Shown here: one piece after another, positions 1 through 12,466 of the stretch | Layout of the letters: every line of letters begins with the position of its first letter | How positions within the stretch are numbered: the stretch's first letter is position 1 | NCBI GenBank assembly: GCA_963969595.1 | Contig: OZ018418.1 | Coordinates: forward strand, 7,507,001 to 7,571,000 | Source of the DNA: Neckera pumila | Lineage: Eukaryota > Streptophyta > Bryopsida > Hypnales > Neckeraceae | Length of the DNA: 64,000 nt | Direction: 5' to 3' | Notes under the pieces: model-generated | Told to the model about the DNA's origin: nothing | The model's database searches: none | The model's input: only the letters and a program-made list of their open reading frames with translations | Translations under genes and position numbers: made by a program

Positions 1-1377
1 ATTATATGTTTCTTTACATAGAAAGCTTTTATTCATTTTGTTTGGATTTGTTTTTGGGAAGTTATAGAGAATCTTGCTTGTCAATCGATTAGAGCATGTT
101 TTTGAAAAAATAACGTATATAATTCATTAATGGTTGCAGTTTTTTAAGTGATTCTTCAAATATTTTCACGTGGTTTACTTTTCTTGCTAGACACATCACA
201 CTATTCAGATTAGTGCAATTTAATTCCATTTTAGAATTACTAGTACCATAGATTTTTCTTCTATCTTGTACGTAATTCTACTGCATCTTTGAACACCGCA
301 GGCACCCTAATGCCATGTCAAATAAAGATAGAAGTTAAAAAGAGTCTAATGAAATTGCAAATTTCAGTAGTTTACAATCCTGAAAGATTATTTTTGAACT
401 TTAGTTGTAGCCTGAACAATTCTATATTGGAAATGAATGATTTCAATTTCACTTTTCAAGATTTGGTGCCAAGGTACCCATTGCAATATTGACTTTTTGT
501 ATTGTTAAGGGCTTTTCCAAATGAGCCTTAAAGAAACCCAAAATACTAGAGGAAAAATCACACTAGAAGTTCATCTTCAAAAAGTACATCATAAATTTTT
601 GAGAAGTCAAAAATTAATTGGGATTTGGGGCTGTATTTGTTAGGCTTGTCAATCTCATATTTTTTTGGTCTTCAACTTTTTAGGTTCAATATGCAAAAAG
701 AGAAGTCAGTGATTTGCATAGTTTTTATTTATATTTTTTGGAACAAATAGAGTAGACCATTGCATTAGAAAAGCCCCAATACCTAAACCGCCAAGCCTTT
801 ATAGTTGGTCAACAAAGATTTGCATAGTTCTAACAACCAAATGATCAAAGATTATAATCTTTGAATCATTCAATGATTTTTTTCTTTTGTGATCTTTTAC
901 ATCAATTACATGTGTAGTTCAAATTTGTACAGTTATAATATAGAAAAATTGATTCAACTTATCAAAATGTTGGCTGCTGGATCAATTTGGAAAAAATTCC
1001 AAAAGGCTCAAAATAGGCCTTGTGCAATTAAATGATAATATTTTTGTGGTGTATGACAAATCAATATTCTTTATTTTTCCTGGGTCGTAGACTCTAAACT
1101 CAATCCTCCGCCACAAAGATTTAAAGCTCAAAATTCATTAGTGTATGAAATAAAAATTAAGAAGGCTCAAAGTCTATTGATGTTCTTTTGCAATGTGCTT
1201 CGGAATAAATTTTTTTCAATTTAAAGTGGAAACGCAAATATCTTGTAATCTCTGTTGTCTAAATTTTTGAATTTTGTTGCACACAATGTCCTACCTTTTA
1301 GGTATATGATTCTATGGTTATTTGAGCGTAAAACACCCTTTCTGCATTTTTTAATCTATGCTATAGAAATTGCAATC
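1..1377. other. AT-rich intergenic DNA, no gene seen
   Basis: No reading frame here resembles a protein. Around positions 20-60 the wording (an AAAGCTTTTATTCATT stretch followed by a TTTGGATT run) resembles the interior of the TTAA-flanked MITE family annotated elsewhere in the window, so part of this stretch may be an old copy without recognisable ends. The short open frames are what random AT-rich DNA gives. Confidence 0.5.
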
Positions 1378-1381
1378 TTAA

Positions 1382-2356
1382 CCCCTAAAGGACCAAACAC
1401 CATTTTTTGGCAATATAGCAATTTTGGGCAGCTCACTACAAATTTTAATTTTAATTTTTTTCTTTGAAATTTTTCACACAAGATGTGGCCAAGGAGTAGC
1501 TTCAAGGCCCAACAACTTTCATAACTTTTGACTACATAAGTAAAAAGTTATTGCATGATATGTAATTTTCTGCGATTGGCGGGCAGCTTGGGTAGCTCAA
1601 AAAAATTCTTTAAAAAATACTTTTTTGAAGAATAAAAATTTGAAATTGGTTTAATAGATTTATATATACATGGAAAGCTTTGAATCATTCCATTTGGATT
1701 AACAAGTCATAAGTTATGAGGAGTTTTAATTTGAGGATAGTTATGGAATCTCTACTCTACAACTCGCTCTACAATAAACTTTGAAGTCCTTTATCTAACT
1801 CAATTTTCAATAGTTCTGAATAAAACAAAAAACATTGGGTGTATATTGTCTATTACAACATTACACCCGTTGAAATTGGAATTTTCTCAATTCCATAATT
1901 AAATTCTTGACAATTTAGTATCTTGAGTCATTTTGTACCTCTTTCTACTTACTATTTTTTTCCTATATGTTGTACAATTCCAAATGATCTGAAAATTTTC
2001 AAGCATGTAGCCAACTTGCCTTGAAAAATGAATCCAAAGAGTAACCACCATTTTGGAAATTTTTTCACACAAATGTGACCTTGTGAAGGGCTGCTGCCCG
2101 AATTTTTGCAATGATTAAAAAAGGATTTTTGTCAATTCAAACGCTATTATCTTGCAATCTACATGGTGGAAAATTCTGAATATCACAACCACCAATATCC
2201 TGCATCTAATTTTTCCACATCTTCTTAAACCAGTGTACTATAAGATCCTACAATTACATGTGTTCAAAAATATTTTTTTCTACATTAGGTTACTTATATT
2301 AGAAGTGGCAATTTTGGAGCGGTTTTGGTGAAAATATAGTCAAAAACCCTTAGGGG
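1382..2356. mobile_element. TTAA-flanked MITE, copy 1 (piggyBac-like ends)
   Basis: The left end reads TTAA then CCCCTAAAGG. The right end reads CCCTTAGGGG then TAAA, so the termini are inverted repeats beside a TTAA-type duplication whose right copy has decayed. The interior, with a GCTCACTAC start, an AAGGAGTAGCTT box and a GGCGGGCAGC box near 1580, matches the element starting at 63119 over most of its length. It has no transposase. TTAA duplications and CCC-type ends are typical of piggyBac elements, but the family assignment is an inference. Confidence 0.7.
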
Positions 2357-2957
2357 TAAACTAATTACATGCAGAAAAGAAGGCAATGGTATTTTAGAGG
2401 TTTAGAATCTAAAGTTTTCTACCATCTCACAATTTCCGCAGAATTCAATATATAGCCCTATTTCGAATCATACCTTTTTTTTTCCTAACAAATGGAATTT
2501 GAATCATACTTGGGATTTCATAGAGATAATGAAGTGTAGATATGCTTCATCAGTCGATTTTTGCCGGCACCCGCGGTCTCTCCTTTATCTTCGATTGCTG
2601 CAAGACCCGCGGTCACCGTAGCCTAAGACCTGAGGCTCCAATTATCTTCACGATGAATGGAATAACGGAGGGCATGATGTTTCTCCTTAAAAGTCCAATC
2701 CAACGTCACGCAAGGAGCTTAGGCTACGGGACATTTATTTTCGTCTTTGTTTGCTTTCCCACAAGATGTCCAGTCCATCGCCGCAGAAGGAGTGTAGCCT
2801 GCAGGACATTTGTTTGGAGCATTGTCCACCTCCCCGCCATAGGAATTTGTAGGCCATAGGATTCTTGGATTTCATAACCTTTATTGCAATATACTTCCAA
2901 TGTAACAATTCATTACAACAAAGACCTGTGTTTTGTGCTTAGGATGTAAGTGTTTGT
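2357..2957. other. Intergenic; short GC-richer patch, no recognised gene
   Basis: Between about 2540 and 2860 the base composition becomes less AT-rich and an open frame of 105 codons exists, but its translation resembles no family I know. It contains loose repeats of a GTAGCCTAAGACC / AGGCTACGGGAC type. This could be a promoter or first-exon region for the fragment beginning at 2958. Confidence 0.35.
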
Positions 2958-3724
2958 GTGGCACCCAAATTTCCTTCTGGAGATAAGTGTGTGGTGTCTA
3001 ATGATTCCCTTGCTGACTATAATCAGTTGAACATATTGCAAGGTGGAATTTGTCATATCATGTACTCAGCGGCCACTGCACAGTCAACCATGGATTTTTC
3101 AATGCTGGACGTAGATGATGGTGTAGTTAACAGTCCTCCCAATGGAGGAAAGCGTCTTGTGTTACTGCACTCTCCATCTCTTCTCGAGTCCCGTCCTCAG
3201 TCGGTGTCTCCATGGGAGCACTCCGGAATGAATTCCAAAATGGAGAGGAAGCTCTACGATGATGAGGTGGGTGGTGTGGCTGTTGTAGAGGTATAGTATT
3301 AATAGTTTTTTTCTTTGCAATCCTGTTTGTTTTTAAGTAATGCTCTGTAAACGTTGTAGGGTATGAGTCTCTTTTAAAATTTGTGTACTTGTAGGTGCAA
3401 GAGATGGTACCTACGTCTCTTGCCATCAGCGGCATCAATTTTAAAGACACAAAGCCAGGAAAATGCGAAGAACGACCTACTACATGTAATGGCATCTTGC
3501 CTCCTTGGCCTTGTTCGTCTTCATTGGGCCTTATTAAATTGCAATGCAAAACACATGATGGATTGCGTCTGCTTCAATGTAGCCGTCATCCATGGGATGC
3601 TTGCGAGCAAAGGTCTTTGAAAAAACAGCGGCGAGAAATTGCTCTCCAAAGGTCCAATGTTAGTACTGGATACAATTGAGGGCCAGAGTTAATGAAGCCA
3701 ATGGAAATGTTGAAAAGTAGGTCG
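2958..3724 (+). pseudogene. Unrecognised two-exon gene fragment, copy 1
   Basis: The product is not recognised. An open frame from 2958 ends near a GAG|GTATAG donor-like site at about 3290. After a roughly 100-bp intron-like gap a CTTGTAG acceptor at about 3394 opens a second coding block. This block contains a HPWDACEQ motif followed by a lysine- and arginine-rich segment (SLKKQRR), then RPEL and a KSRSHL tail before a stop. A TGA after STGYN near 3679 breaks the frame where the second copy reads through. The block is repeated at 16943-17290 with the same order of motifs, so it is a real family and not random coding. In the second copy it lies upstream of a DUF7869-type exon, which suggests this is the N-terminal half of a DUF7869-family gene cut off by the satellite array at about 4925. 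Function unknown. Confidence 0.45.
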
Positions 3725-4925
3725 CACTTGTAGTGCATAGAAGAAGACTATGGAGGTCAACATACTGTCTCCATTTTTGTGGTATAGAATTTCGGTGTAT
3801 CACTCAATGATTATTGAGGGGTTCAGAATTTTGGATTCTTATAATTCTGCTCTTTTATAGCCAAGAACCAAAATTTGATTTTAAATAGCAAATGGCAGTA
3901 GGACTAATATAGTGTTCCAAAAATGATAGTGAAGTTCTTAGTCTATTAGGTAGAATGTACTTACTATGGGATTCACAATAAAGTGATGGAAACAAAGTCT
4001 TTGAAGCACTTCAGTCAACAATAGGGACAAACTTAGGGAAGGAAAATTACAGAGTTTGTAGAATCAAACTATTGCATCACCCTTGAGAAGGACTATCATA
4101 GGCTGCACTTCATATAGTGCGGTGTGTGAGAATTCATCTCAAGGGAGATGCTAGAATTCGGTTCTAAGATTTTTGTGCTTTTCGTTTCTTGAATTTGTCC
4201 TCGTTGTTGACTAAAGATAATCCTACTAGTGTATGTTACAAACCGGGTTGTCATAATATCACATCTTCATTGCTTGTGATAGTCATGCAATTAGAAGCTT
4301 AAAGAGATGAGGACTTGGTGATTGAAGAATGAAGTGGATGTTGAGCATTGCCCTAGATTTGGGGACAAGTAGTGAAGGAACAAAAAGATCTAGACATCGC
4401 TCTAAGGACATTCATAAATGACGCTCCAAATTGCAGCTTGTGGAGTGTGATTTCTAAGAGTCCTAGGGTGGCGTTTGGATGACTTGTTTCTACACTATTT
4501 TTGCCCTGATCTAGGTCAAAGTTCAGCATACACTTCATTCTTTAATCACCATGCATTCGTCTTTTTAAGCAATCTATTTGTAGTGTCTAACATGGGCGAT
4601 GATGATGTGATATCTTGCTGCTAGGAGTGTAACGGTAGGCAATGCTTCTATTGGATTTTGTTGGGCAATGCATATATCCAATATTTACGTGTATATGTAA
4701 TGACAATTTTCAATCAAAAGTATTTCATACCGCAAGTTGTACATGACATTTCCGCATTCTTCATTTGCAAACTCATTTTGGATGTCATTGCATTCCATTT
4801 TACGTGTTGCATACGTGATGTTCATTTTTGTTTCACTTATGTGCTTCAAGAAATGCCTAAGTCATTAAAAGAAGACTCCCATTTCACTAGAAAACTCCCA
4901 AAGTAATGAATACGATGTTTTATAG
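3380..4925 (+). repeat. Long dispersed repeat, copy 1 (partner 16925-17880)
   Basis: Beyond the coding block the two loci stay alike through non-coding DNA. Both hold a TGCGGTGTGTRAGA box (4120 and 17361), and both hold ACTCCCATTT then CTAGAAAACTC (about 4876 and 17830), followed by TAATGAAWAYG. The similarity stops at about 4925, exactly where the 178-bp satellite begins, so the array or a rearrangement truncated this copy. Confidence 0.6.
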
Positions 4926-7900
4926 TGCCTCATGATTTCTTTATGATAGGACTATTTATAACTTGTGCATTTTTTTTTCACGCCCATTGCATTGAAATTT
5001 TGTGACATTTTACATTTTGGTTCTTTAAACTACAGGGCATGGATAATTCTCTTTTTTTCTTCATTTGTAGAGTGCATAGAACAAAATGAGGCACTAATTA
5101 TAGTGCCACATGCTTTCTTTATGCTAGGATTATTTATAACTTGTACATTGTATTTCCCACGCCCGTCGCATTGAAATTTTATGACATTTGAGGTTTTGGT
5201 TCTTTAACCTCTAAAAGCCCAAGGGGTTTGGACAAAATACAAATGTGTTATAAAGTATAAGTTCTAAATCTTTTTTTAAGTTTGCATCAAAATAAATAAT
5301 GTGAAGCACAAAATGTAGAAAGCATCCGTACCATCAAAGTTATCAAATTATTTTTACATTTTTTTTAAATGAATTTTGAAGATATAAGTTCAAAAATTCA
5401 CCAAAAAAACAATTTCGGTTTTCAGCATTTGAATTTTCTTTCGGTTGATCAAAATTGTGGTTCCTAGTGATTTGTGATCAAATGCATGAGATCTAGTAAT
5501 GAGAACACCAATACTTTTCCCATAAAGTAAGTTTTTCAACACTAGGCAAAACTAGACACTTTGTGCTATTGCTCTTATAGTTTTTGTTTGACCATAGCAA
5601 TCAAAGTTTTGAATATACAAATTGATAGACAACCCAATCTTTTGCAAGAAAAAAAAAATTATTTTATTTTATTTTTTGCACAAAAATTTTGCCCAAAGTT
5701 GGGCAGCGACCATAAAATGGTCGCTTGAGCGCTTAGGGGTTAAACTACAAGGCATGAATAATTCTCTTTTTTTCATCATTCATGGAGTGCATGGAGTAAA
5801 ATGAGGCACTAATTACAGTGCCATATGACTTCTATATGGTGGTATAATTTAGAACTTGTACAATTTTTTTTTCATATCCGTTGCATTGAAATTTCATGAC
5901 ATATGAGATTTTGGTTCTTTAAACTACAAGGCGTGGATAATTCTTTTTTTTTTCTTCACACTTGGAAAACATGGAGGAAAATGAGGCACTAATAATAGTG
6001 CCTCATGATTTCTTTACATTAGGACTATTTACAACTTGTACATTTTCTTTTTCATGCCTGTTGCATTGAAATTTCATGACATTTGTGGTTTTGGTTCTTT
6101 AAACTACATGGCATGGATAATTCATTTTTTCTTCATTTGTAGAGTGCACAGAGGAAAACGAGGCAATTATTATAGTGCTTCATGATATATTACAGTAGAA
6201 TTGTTTACAATTTTTACATATTTTATTCCATGCTCGTTGCATTGAAATTACATAACATTGGATGTTCTGGTTGTTTAAACTACAGGGCATGGATAATTCT
6301 ATATCTTTCTTCATTTATAAGGTGCATGGAGGAAAATGAGGCACTAATTATAGGTCCTCATGATTTCTTTACGGTAGTACTATTTACAATTTGTACATAT
6401 TTTTTTTCACGCCCGTTGCATTGAAAGTTTATGACATTTGAGGGTTTGGTTTTTTAAACTACATGGCATGGATAATTCTTTTGTTTTCTTCATTTGTAGA
6501 GTGCATGGAGGAAAATGAGGCACTTACTATAGGTGCTCATGAATTCTTTACGGTAGGATTATTTACGACCTATACATTTATTTTTTCACGCACATTGCAT
6601 TGAAATTTCATAACATTTGATGTTCTGGTTGTTTAAACTACAGGGCATGGATAATTCTATATTTTCTTCATTTGTAGAGTGCATGGAGGAAAATGAGGCA
6701 CTAATTTTATAATGCCTCATAATTTCTTTACAGTAGGATTATTCACAACTTGTACATTTTTTTTTCACGCCCATTGCATCAAAATTTCATGACATTTGAG
6801 GTTTTGGTTCCTTAAACTACAGGGAATAAATAACTTTTTCTTTTCTTCAATCGTGGAGTGCATGGAGAAAAACAAGGCACAAATTATAGGTCCTCATAAT
6901 TTCTCTACGGTAGGATTAATTATGACTTATACATTTTTTTTTAACCCTACTGCATTGAAATTTCATGACATTTGAGATTTTGGTTCTTTAAACTACAGGG
7001 CATGGATAATTCTTTTTTTTTTCTTCATTGTGGAGTGCATGGAGGAAAATGAGGCACTAATTAAAGTACCTCATGATTTCTTTACCGTAGGATTAATTAC
7101 AATTTGTACATTTTTTTTTTCATGCCCGTTGCATTGAAATTTCATGACATATGAGATTTTGGATCTTTTAACTATATGGCATGGATATTTCTTATTTTTT
7201 CTTCATTCATGGAGTGCATGGAGAAAAACAAGGCACTAATTGTAGGTCCTCATAATTTCTCTACGGTAGGATTAATTACGACTTGTACATTTTTTTTTAA
7301 CCCCATTGCATTGAAATTTCATGACATTTGAGATTTTGGTTCTTTAAACTACAGGGCATGGATAATTCTTTTTTTTTCTTCATTTGTGGAGTGCATGGAG
7401 CAAAATGAGGCACTAATTGTATAGTGCGTCATGATTTCTTTACAGTATGATTACTTACAACTTGTATATTTTTTTTTCACGCCCATTGCAATGAAATTTC
7501 ATGACACTTGAGATTTTGGTTCTTAAAACTACAAGGCATGGATAACTTTTCTTTTCTTCATTCATGGAGTGCATGGAGGAAAATGAGGCACTAATTATAG
7601 TGCCTTATGATTTTTTTATGCTAGGATTATTTATAACTTGTACATTTTTTTTTCACGCCTGTTGCATTGAAATTTTATGACATTTGAGATTTTGGTTCTT
7701 TAAACAACACGGCATGGATAATTCATTTTTTCTTCATTTGTAGAGTGCACAAAGGAAAATGAGGCATTTATGATAGTGCCTCATAATTTCTTTACAGTAC
7801 AATTATTTACAACTTGTACATATTTTATTCCACGCCCGTTGCATTGAAATTTCGTGACATTTGATGTTCTAGTTGTTTAAACTATAGGGCATGGAAAATT

Positions 7901-8360
7901 CTATATTTTCTTCATTTGTAGAGTGCATGGAGGAAAATGAGTCACTAATTATATAGTGCCTCATAATTTCTTTACATAGGATTATTCACAACTTGTACAT
8001 TTTTTTTCTCACGCCCATTGCATTGAAATTTAAAACATTTGAGGTTTTGGTTCTTTAAACTATAGGGTATGAATAATTGTTTGTTTTTCTTCATTCATGG
8101 AGTGCATGGAGGAAAATGAGGCACGTATTGTAGGTGCTCATGAATTCCTTTCGGTAGGATTACTTACGACCTTTACATTATTTTTTTCAAGCCCATTACA
8201 TTGAAATTTCATGACGTTTGAGATTTTGATTCCTTAATCTACAAGGCATGGATAATTCTCTTCTTTTCTTCATTCGTGGAATACATGGAGGAAGTTGAGG
8301 CACTAATTGTAGGTCCGCATGATTTCTTTACGGTAGGATTATTTACAACTTGCACATTGT
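4921..8360 (+). repeat. Satellite array A, about 178-bp unit, about 16 units
   Basis: The same sentence recurs about every 178 bp: GCACTAATTATAGTGCC, TTTCTTTACGGTAGGATTA, ACAACTTGTACATTTTT, CACGCCCATTGCATTGAAA, TTCTTTAAACTACAGGG, GGATAATTC, GTGCATGGAGGAAAATGAG. Anchors fall near 5090, 5803, 5982, 6341, 6520, 6698, 6876, 7050, 7231, 7407, 7589, 7763, 7944, 8121 and 8300. Units differ by a few percent to about 15 percent by eye, so the array is not recently homogenised. A 532-bp MITE interrupts it at 5208-5739. The short reading frames inside are incidental. Confidence 0.92.
5208..5739. mobile_element. TTAA-flanked MITE, copy 2, inside satellite A
   Basis: In neighbouring satellite units the site reads TTCTTTAAACTAC. 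Here it reads TTCTTTAA, then 532 bp of foreign sequence, then TTAAACTAC, giving an exact TTAA duplication (5204-5207 and 5740-5743). The ends are inverted repeats: CCTCTAAAAGCCCAAGG on the left and, on the complement of the right end, CCCCTAAGCGCTCAAG. The uninterrupted units serve as the empty site, so the boundaries are certain to the base. No coding capacity was seen. Confidence 0.85.
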
Positions 8361-9203
8361 TAAGATATGTTTGTCTAAAATTGTGAAAGTGTTCAGAACT
8401 TTTTGATAAAGAAGATGAATTTCTATAGCTGAAGTAAAGATAAGCAAAATTTAGACGTCATGTTTATTTATGAATGGAAAAGAATTCTCCAGACTAACAT
8501 TATTGAATCCGTGGATAGGGTTGCCATGTTGTTAAATCAGCAAGTGCCCATGCCCTTCTTTTGAGGAACATTGTACAAAAAGTCGTGCAAATCCTAACTT
8601 AGTAACCGCCTACTTGCTGTCCAAAATGTTTGAAATTCCTTTTTCATACTTGCCACCTTCCTTTTTCTCGCAAAAAAGCCCTTGACTTCCATCGACATCT
8701 GGTTTAGGTCATTCATTCTTTCATTCTCGGTCGTCTATGTGCTCTTTCGACTGTGTCCTGCTTATTTTGTTTTTATGTTGTTGAGTGCGCAAACAATATA
8801 CAGCGTACAGGACTGGTGCTCAAGAATACTTTGGCAAGGCTCTCAGGGTTATGAATACGTGACTGATAGCATCTTAGTGTCTTTGTTGGTATTTGCTTTC
8901 ACTGAGCTGCCTCTCGGATGTCTTGAACCACCGGATTTGTTTAGTGATTGGATGTCTTTTCCTTTGTTGCCAATTCATTTTCATCACGCTGCCGTTTCAT
9001 TTCCATTTCCGTTGCAATTGTGAGTGCAAGATCGTGCGTCTAATGGTAGATTGCATATTTTTTCCTTCTGAATTGCTTGACAATGGTGGCATTGGTCCCA
9101 AATATGTTGCCGTGAATTTTGGAACATTGTTTGTTCATAGTGAATTGATTATGATCTTGTGAAATCCGGAAGCTGTGAAGCCAACCTCTCAAAGAGACGT
9201 TTT
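8361..9203. other. Intergenic DNA, no recognised gene
   Basis: A frame of 113 codons starts at 8682 and a second overlaps it, but neither resembles a known protein and there is no clear splice or codon signal. The sequence is less AT-rich than the satellite beside it. It could hold exons of an unknown gene. Confidence 0.3.
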
Positions 9204-9994
9204 AGGTCAAATCGACCTCTACATGGAGCCTTACACATCTCATTAGATTATTAGAAGTGTCTCACATTTTTGGAAATAGATTCAAGTCGATTTGACCTAA
9301 AAGTAAAGAGGTCATGAAAAGGGACAAGGACGTTTTGATCGACAAGATAATCCTTTCTATAATCAAGTCAAGTCAACCTGATTCAGGAGACCAATTGTTA
9401 TGCACATATGCAGTATACAATATTCTAGAGAGCTTGTTCAGTTCAGAAAGTTTGTGTAAACGATTGAGGTCAAGTCGACCTAAACTGGAGAGATGCACAT
9501 CAAAAGTATCATCTTCAAAAAACCTTATTTGAACATTCATAAATGTTGTATTACTGTTAATGTCCTGAACATGTTACTCAAACTTATTTGGAAGTATTAT
9601 ATTGATATTTGTCTTTCCACTTTGTTTTAGGTCAAGTCGACCTAAATGGTATGCCTTGTAGTTAGTACATTTTCATAGACAATGCACTTAACTGGATGAG
9701 ATTGAATTTCCATCCTTCACCATTCATCTTGGTTATCTTCATCATTGGGTTTAATCTTGTATGCTTTTCTTCAACTTAGGTGAAGGGAACTGTGATTTAA
9801 TTATTCAGGTCGATTTGACCTGAATATTTATTTGGACATTTGTTTGAGGATATGCTAAAACATGGTAGAATGATTCTTGTTGTTTGATCCTATTTCTTCC
9901 TGTTGATGATATGGATATAAGATTGCACACATCTTGAGAAGCTAATGCCATGTTTTGTTTTACCTGTATGGCATTTAGGTTGTGCCGATCTAAA
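9204..9994. repeat. Cluster of six related short palindromes (AGGTCAARTCGACCT type)
   Basis: A near-palindromic motif recurs at 9204-9218 (AGGTCAAATCGACCT), 9284-9300 (reverse orientation, ending TTTGACCTAA), 9467-9484 (AGGTCAAGTCGACCTAAA), 9627-9646 (TAGGTCAAGTCGACCTAAA), 9805-9823 (TCAGGTCGATTTGACCTGA) and, degraded, 9974-9994. Spacings are about 80, 180, 160, 180 and 170 bp. The sequence between copies is not repeated. Each motif contains TTGACC or its complement, the core of plant WRKY W-boxes, so a regulatory role is possible. Remnants of a small palindromic repeat are an equal alternative. Confidence 0.6.
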
Positions 9995-12461
9995 ATTGGT
10001 GTATTGGTTTTCGTTCCGCTTTTGATAAACCTCTTTGCAACTTCAGCTATATCTGCAGTTGTTTAATTGTGTGGGACGATGGTTCCAATTTGTAAAGGTG
10101 CAATGGAAGCTATGGCCACGCTACTGGAGATTATGGACTCATCAGACGATGAGGTCCAAGATACTGAGGGAATGGATGTTAATGTGCCACAATGTGAGGG
10201 AATTCCGCGTCGCTTCTGGAATACAATGGTTGTCACTCTATACATGGAGAGTGGAGTACTTGTTGGTGAAGGTACTTGCCATAGTGTGAACTGTGACCTG
10301 GTGCTTGGTGCCACTGGTCCTCTAGGAGATACTCATGTGGCTGTCGACATTTCCAAGTCACATTCCGAGGAGCACTTGCCACAGGAGAGGGTGGCTTTGT
10401 TGATGGCCTGGCCTATTCATCTAGTCCATTGCTGTGGTGCAAGCCTTTGGGACCGTGAAGCCCGTGATAAGTTCAACACTCTTCAATCAACTCTCTTGAA
10501 CCCGCCATATGCAACGTCTTGTCGACCATATGCAAGTTGCATCCGGAATCCTCCTTGACTAACTTCTGCAAAAATAAAGGAGCTCCTTACTTAGGATTCC
10601 ATCAATGCAATGTCTGGCAAAGTATGTTGCCCCCAAAATTGTATTCAGCCATTTTCAAGGGAGAAGATTTGTGCATTCCGCAAACATATGTATCAGAATT
10701 CAATGTTTAAACATAGAGCCATCATGAAGACAGAGGTGCACAGATTGATTCATTGTGATGCACATGGGAGAAAGATGGTGACAGTTGAAGAGATTCCTAT
10801 GTGCATGCAAGCATGGATGCATATTTTGGGGGTCTTGGAAACCACATTCTTCTGCTATCAAATGCTTGTGAAGGATAAGAGAGAAGCGACGGACCATGCA
10901 ATAGGGGACTGTTGAAGCCAAAGAGACACACTCAACAAGCTACTGCTACGTTGAAGTGCCTCTTTGACAAAGAGGCCAATCACATGCCACATTGTACTTG
11001 AACTATGAAATCAAGAGAGAAGGTTGTGTCCATGTGTCTCCCCCCTACCTTTCAATGGAAGGGGAAGATGAAAGAAATCAATGATGCCAATGTAGCCTTC
11101 GGATTGCCTGAAGTTTCAATTTCAAATTTAAGCAAGATCAGATCCTCAAATTCTCAGAGTATGAGGTGAAGAAGCTTGGGGACAATTTTGCTCAGTGCGC
11201 TATTTGTGACAAATTACAAGCACTCAGGAAGGGTGCTCTTGCTAGTTCAAACATTGTTCTCATGTGGGCGCGAAAGTTGGAGAAACATCTCGCTGTTGCA
11301 TGTGCTCACAAGGAGTTGTACTATGCAAACCGTTATTGGTCGCACACTGATCCGCACAAGTGCCTCACGATCATGCACGAACAAAATGGATCATTCTAAA
11401 ATTGCTTGTCCAGTCTTTTCCTACAAGAGTAAAGACATTGATGGCCTTGTCAAGCTACTTGTGTCTATCACGGGAATGATTGCGCATGGTCATGCTGATG
11501 TGCACTATGCACATTATAGTTTGGATCTGTTTCCTCACGATTCAAACTATACCATTGGCTCTATGGCAAAGTTGTTGCGAAATCTTGAATTGCCACCGAA
11601 GTCTTCTTACCGGCAATTGTTTGCGAGATCAAGGTCAACAACTTTGTTTAAGGCGGTTCTGAAGGGTGAGGAGATGTGCGAAGCGTCGCTTCCTCCATCG
11701 CCGATCAACTTAGTTCCGGAAACATCGTTGCCGCCCATTCTCAATGTGCAGATGGACATGCCACTAGCTACAACAAAAATAGATTTGTTTTCTGCTTTTG
11801 GTTGCTTCTTGTTGCAAACAAGATCTTCCGTGAAGTGTACGTGAACTTCATGATTGTAGGTCACACGCACAACAACATTGATGCGCTATTTGGAAAATGG
11901 AGCATACAACTGAAGAAAGAGAACTTCTCTACAGTTCCTGCGCTGATGAAGTCATTCATGGATGTGGAGTCCATTCCTCACCACTATCCACTATCCCTCA
12001 CCTTGTAGAAGGGGTGCTTGATTCAAGAATTTCATTGCAAGTTCATTTGTGGATGGTGATGACATCCTCGTTGGACACACGCGACTACAACATGTGAAGT
12101 TCTACTTGGATTCAACGGGGTGTCCAATCATGAAGTACAAACTACTGTGAATTGATGTGAACTGGTTAGGGGAAAATGGTGCAAGCATTAAGTTGTGGAA
12201 AGAAGACGCTGAAGGGCAAAGTTTGTGGTCGTATGGGGTACCGTTGGTAATTCCATTGAAGGCAATGAGAGGCCTCGATGACATTGTGAAAGGTATGTTT
12301 GGATTTATGAAGTATTGGGAGGACTTGTGCAATACGGATGACACTGGAGAATGCTGGAGGTGCTACGAGCATGTGGTGCATTACTGGCGTGATGTGAAGG
12401 TAGTACTGCAAGAACCACTCCCTACATCTACTATTTTGAAGGATGGTTTTTGGCCAAGTAC

Positions 12462-12466
12462 TGAAG
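12462..12466. repeat. 5-bp target site duplication (left)
   Basis: TGAAG directly precedes the LTR unit. The same TGAAG follows it at 16019-16023. Removing the unit and one copy joins the two halves of the DUF7869 frame without a shift. Confidence 0.9.

Noticed and set aside
4658..8360. Short frames inside the satellite array
   Set aside because: They recur with the 178-bp unit and end at unit-specific changes, so they are shadows of the repeat.
8682..9162. Overlapping plus-strand frames of 113 and 89 codons
   Set aside because: Translations are not protein-like to my reading, and neither has a clear start context or splice sites.
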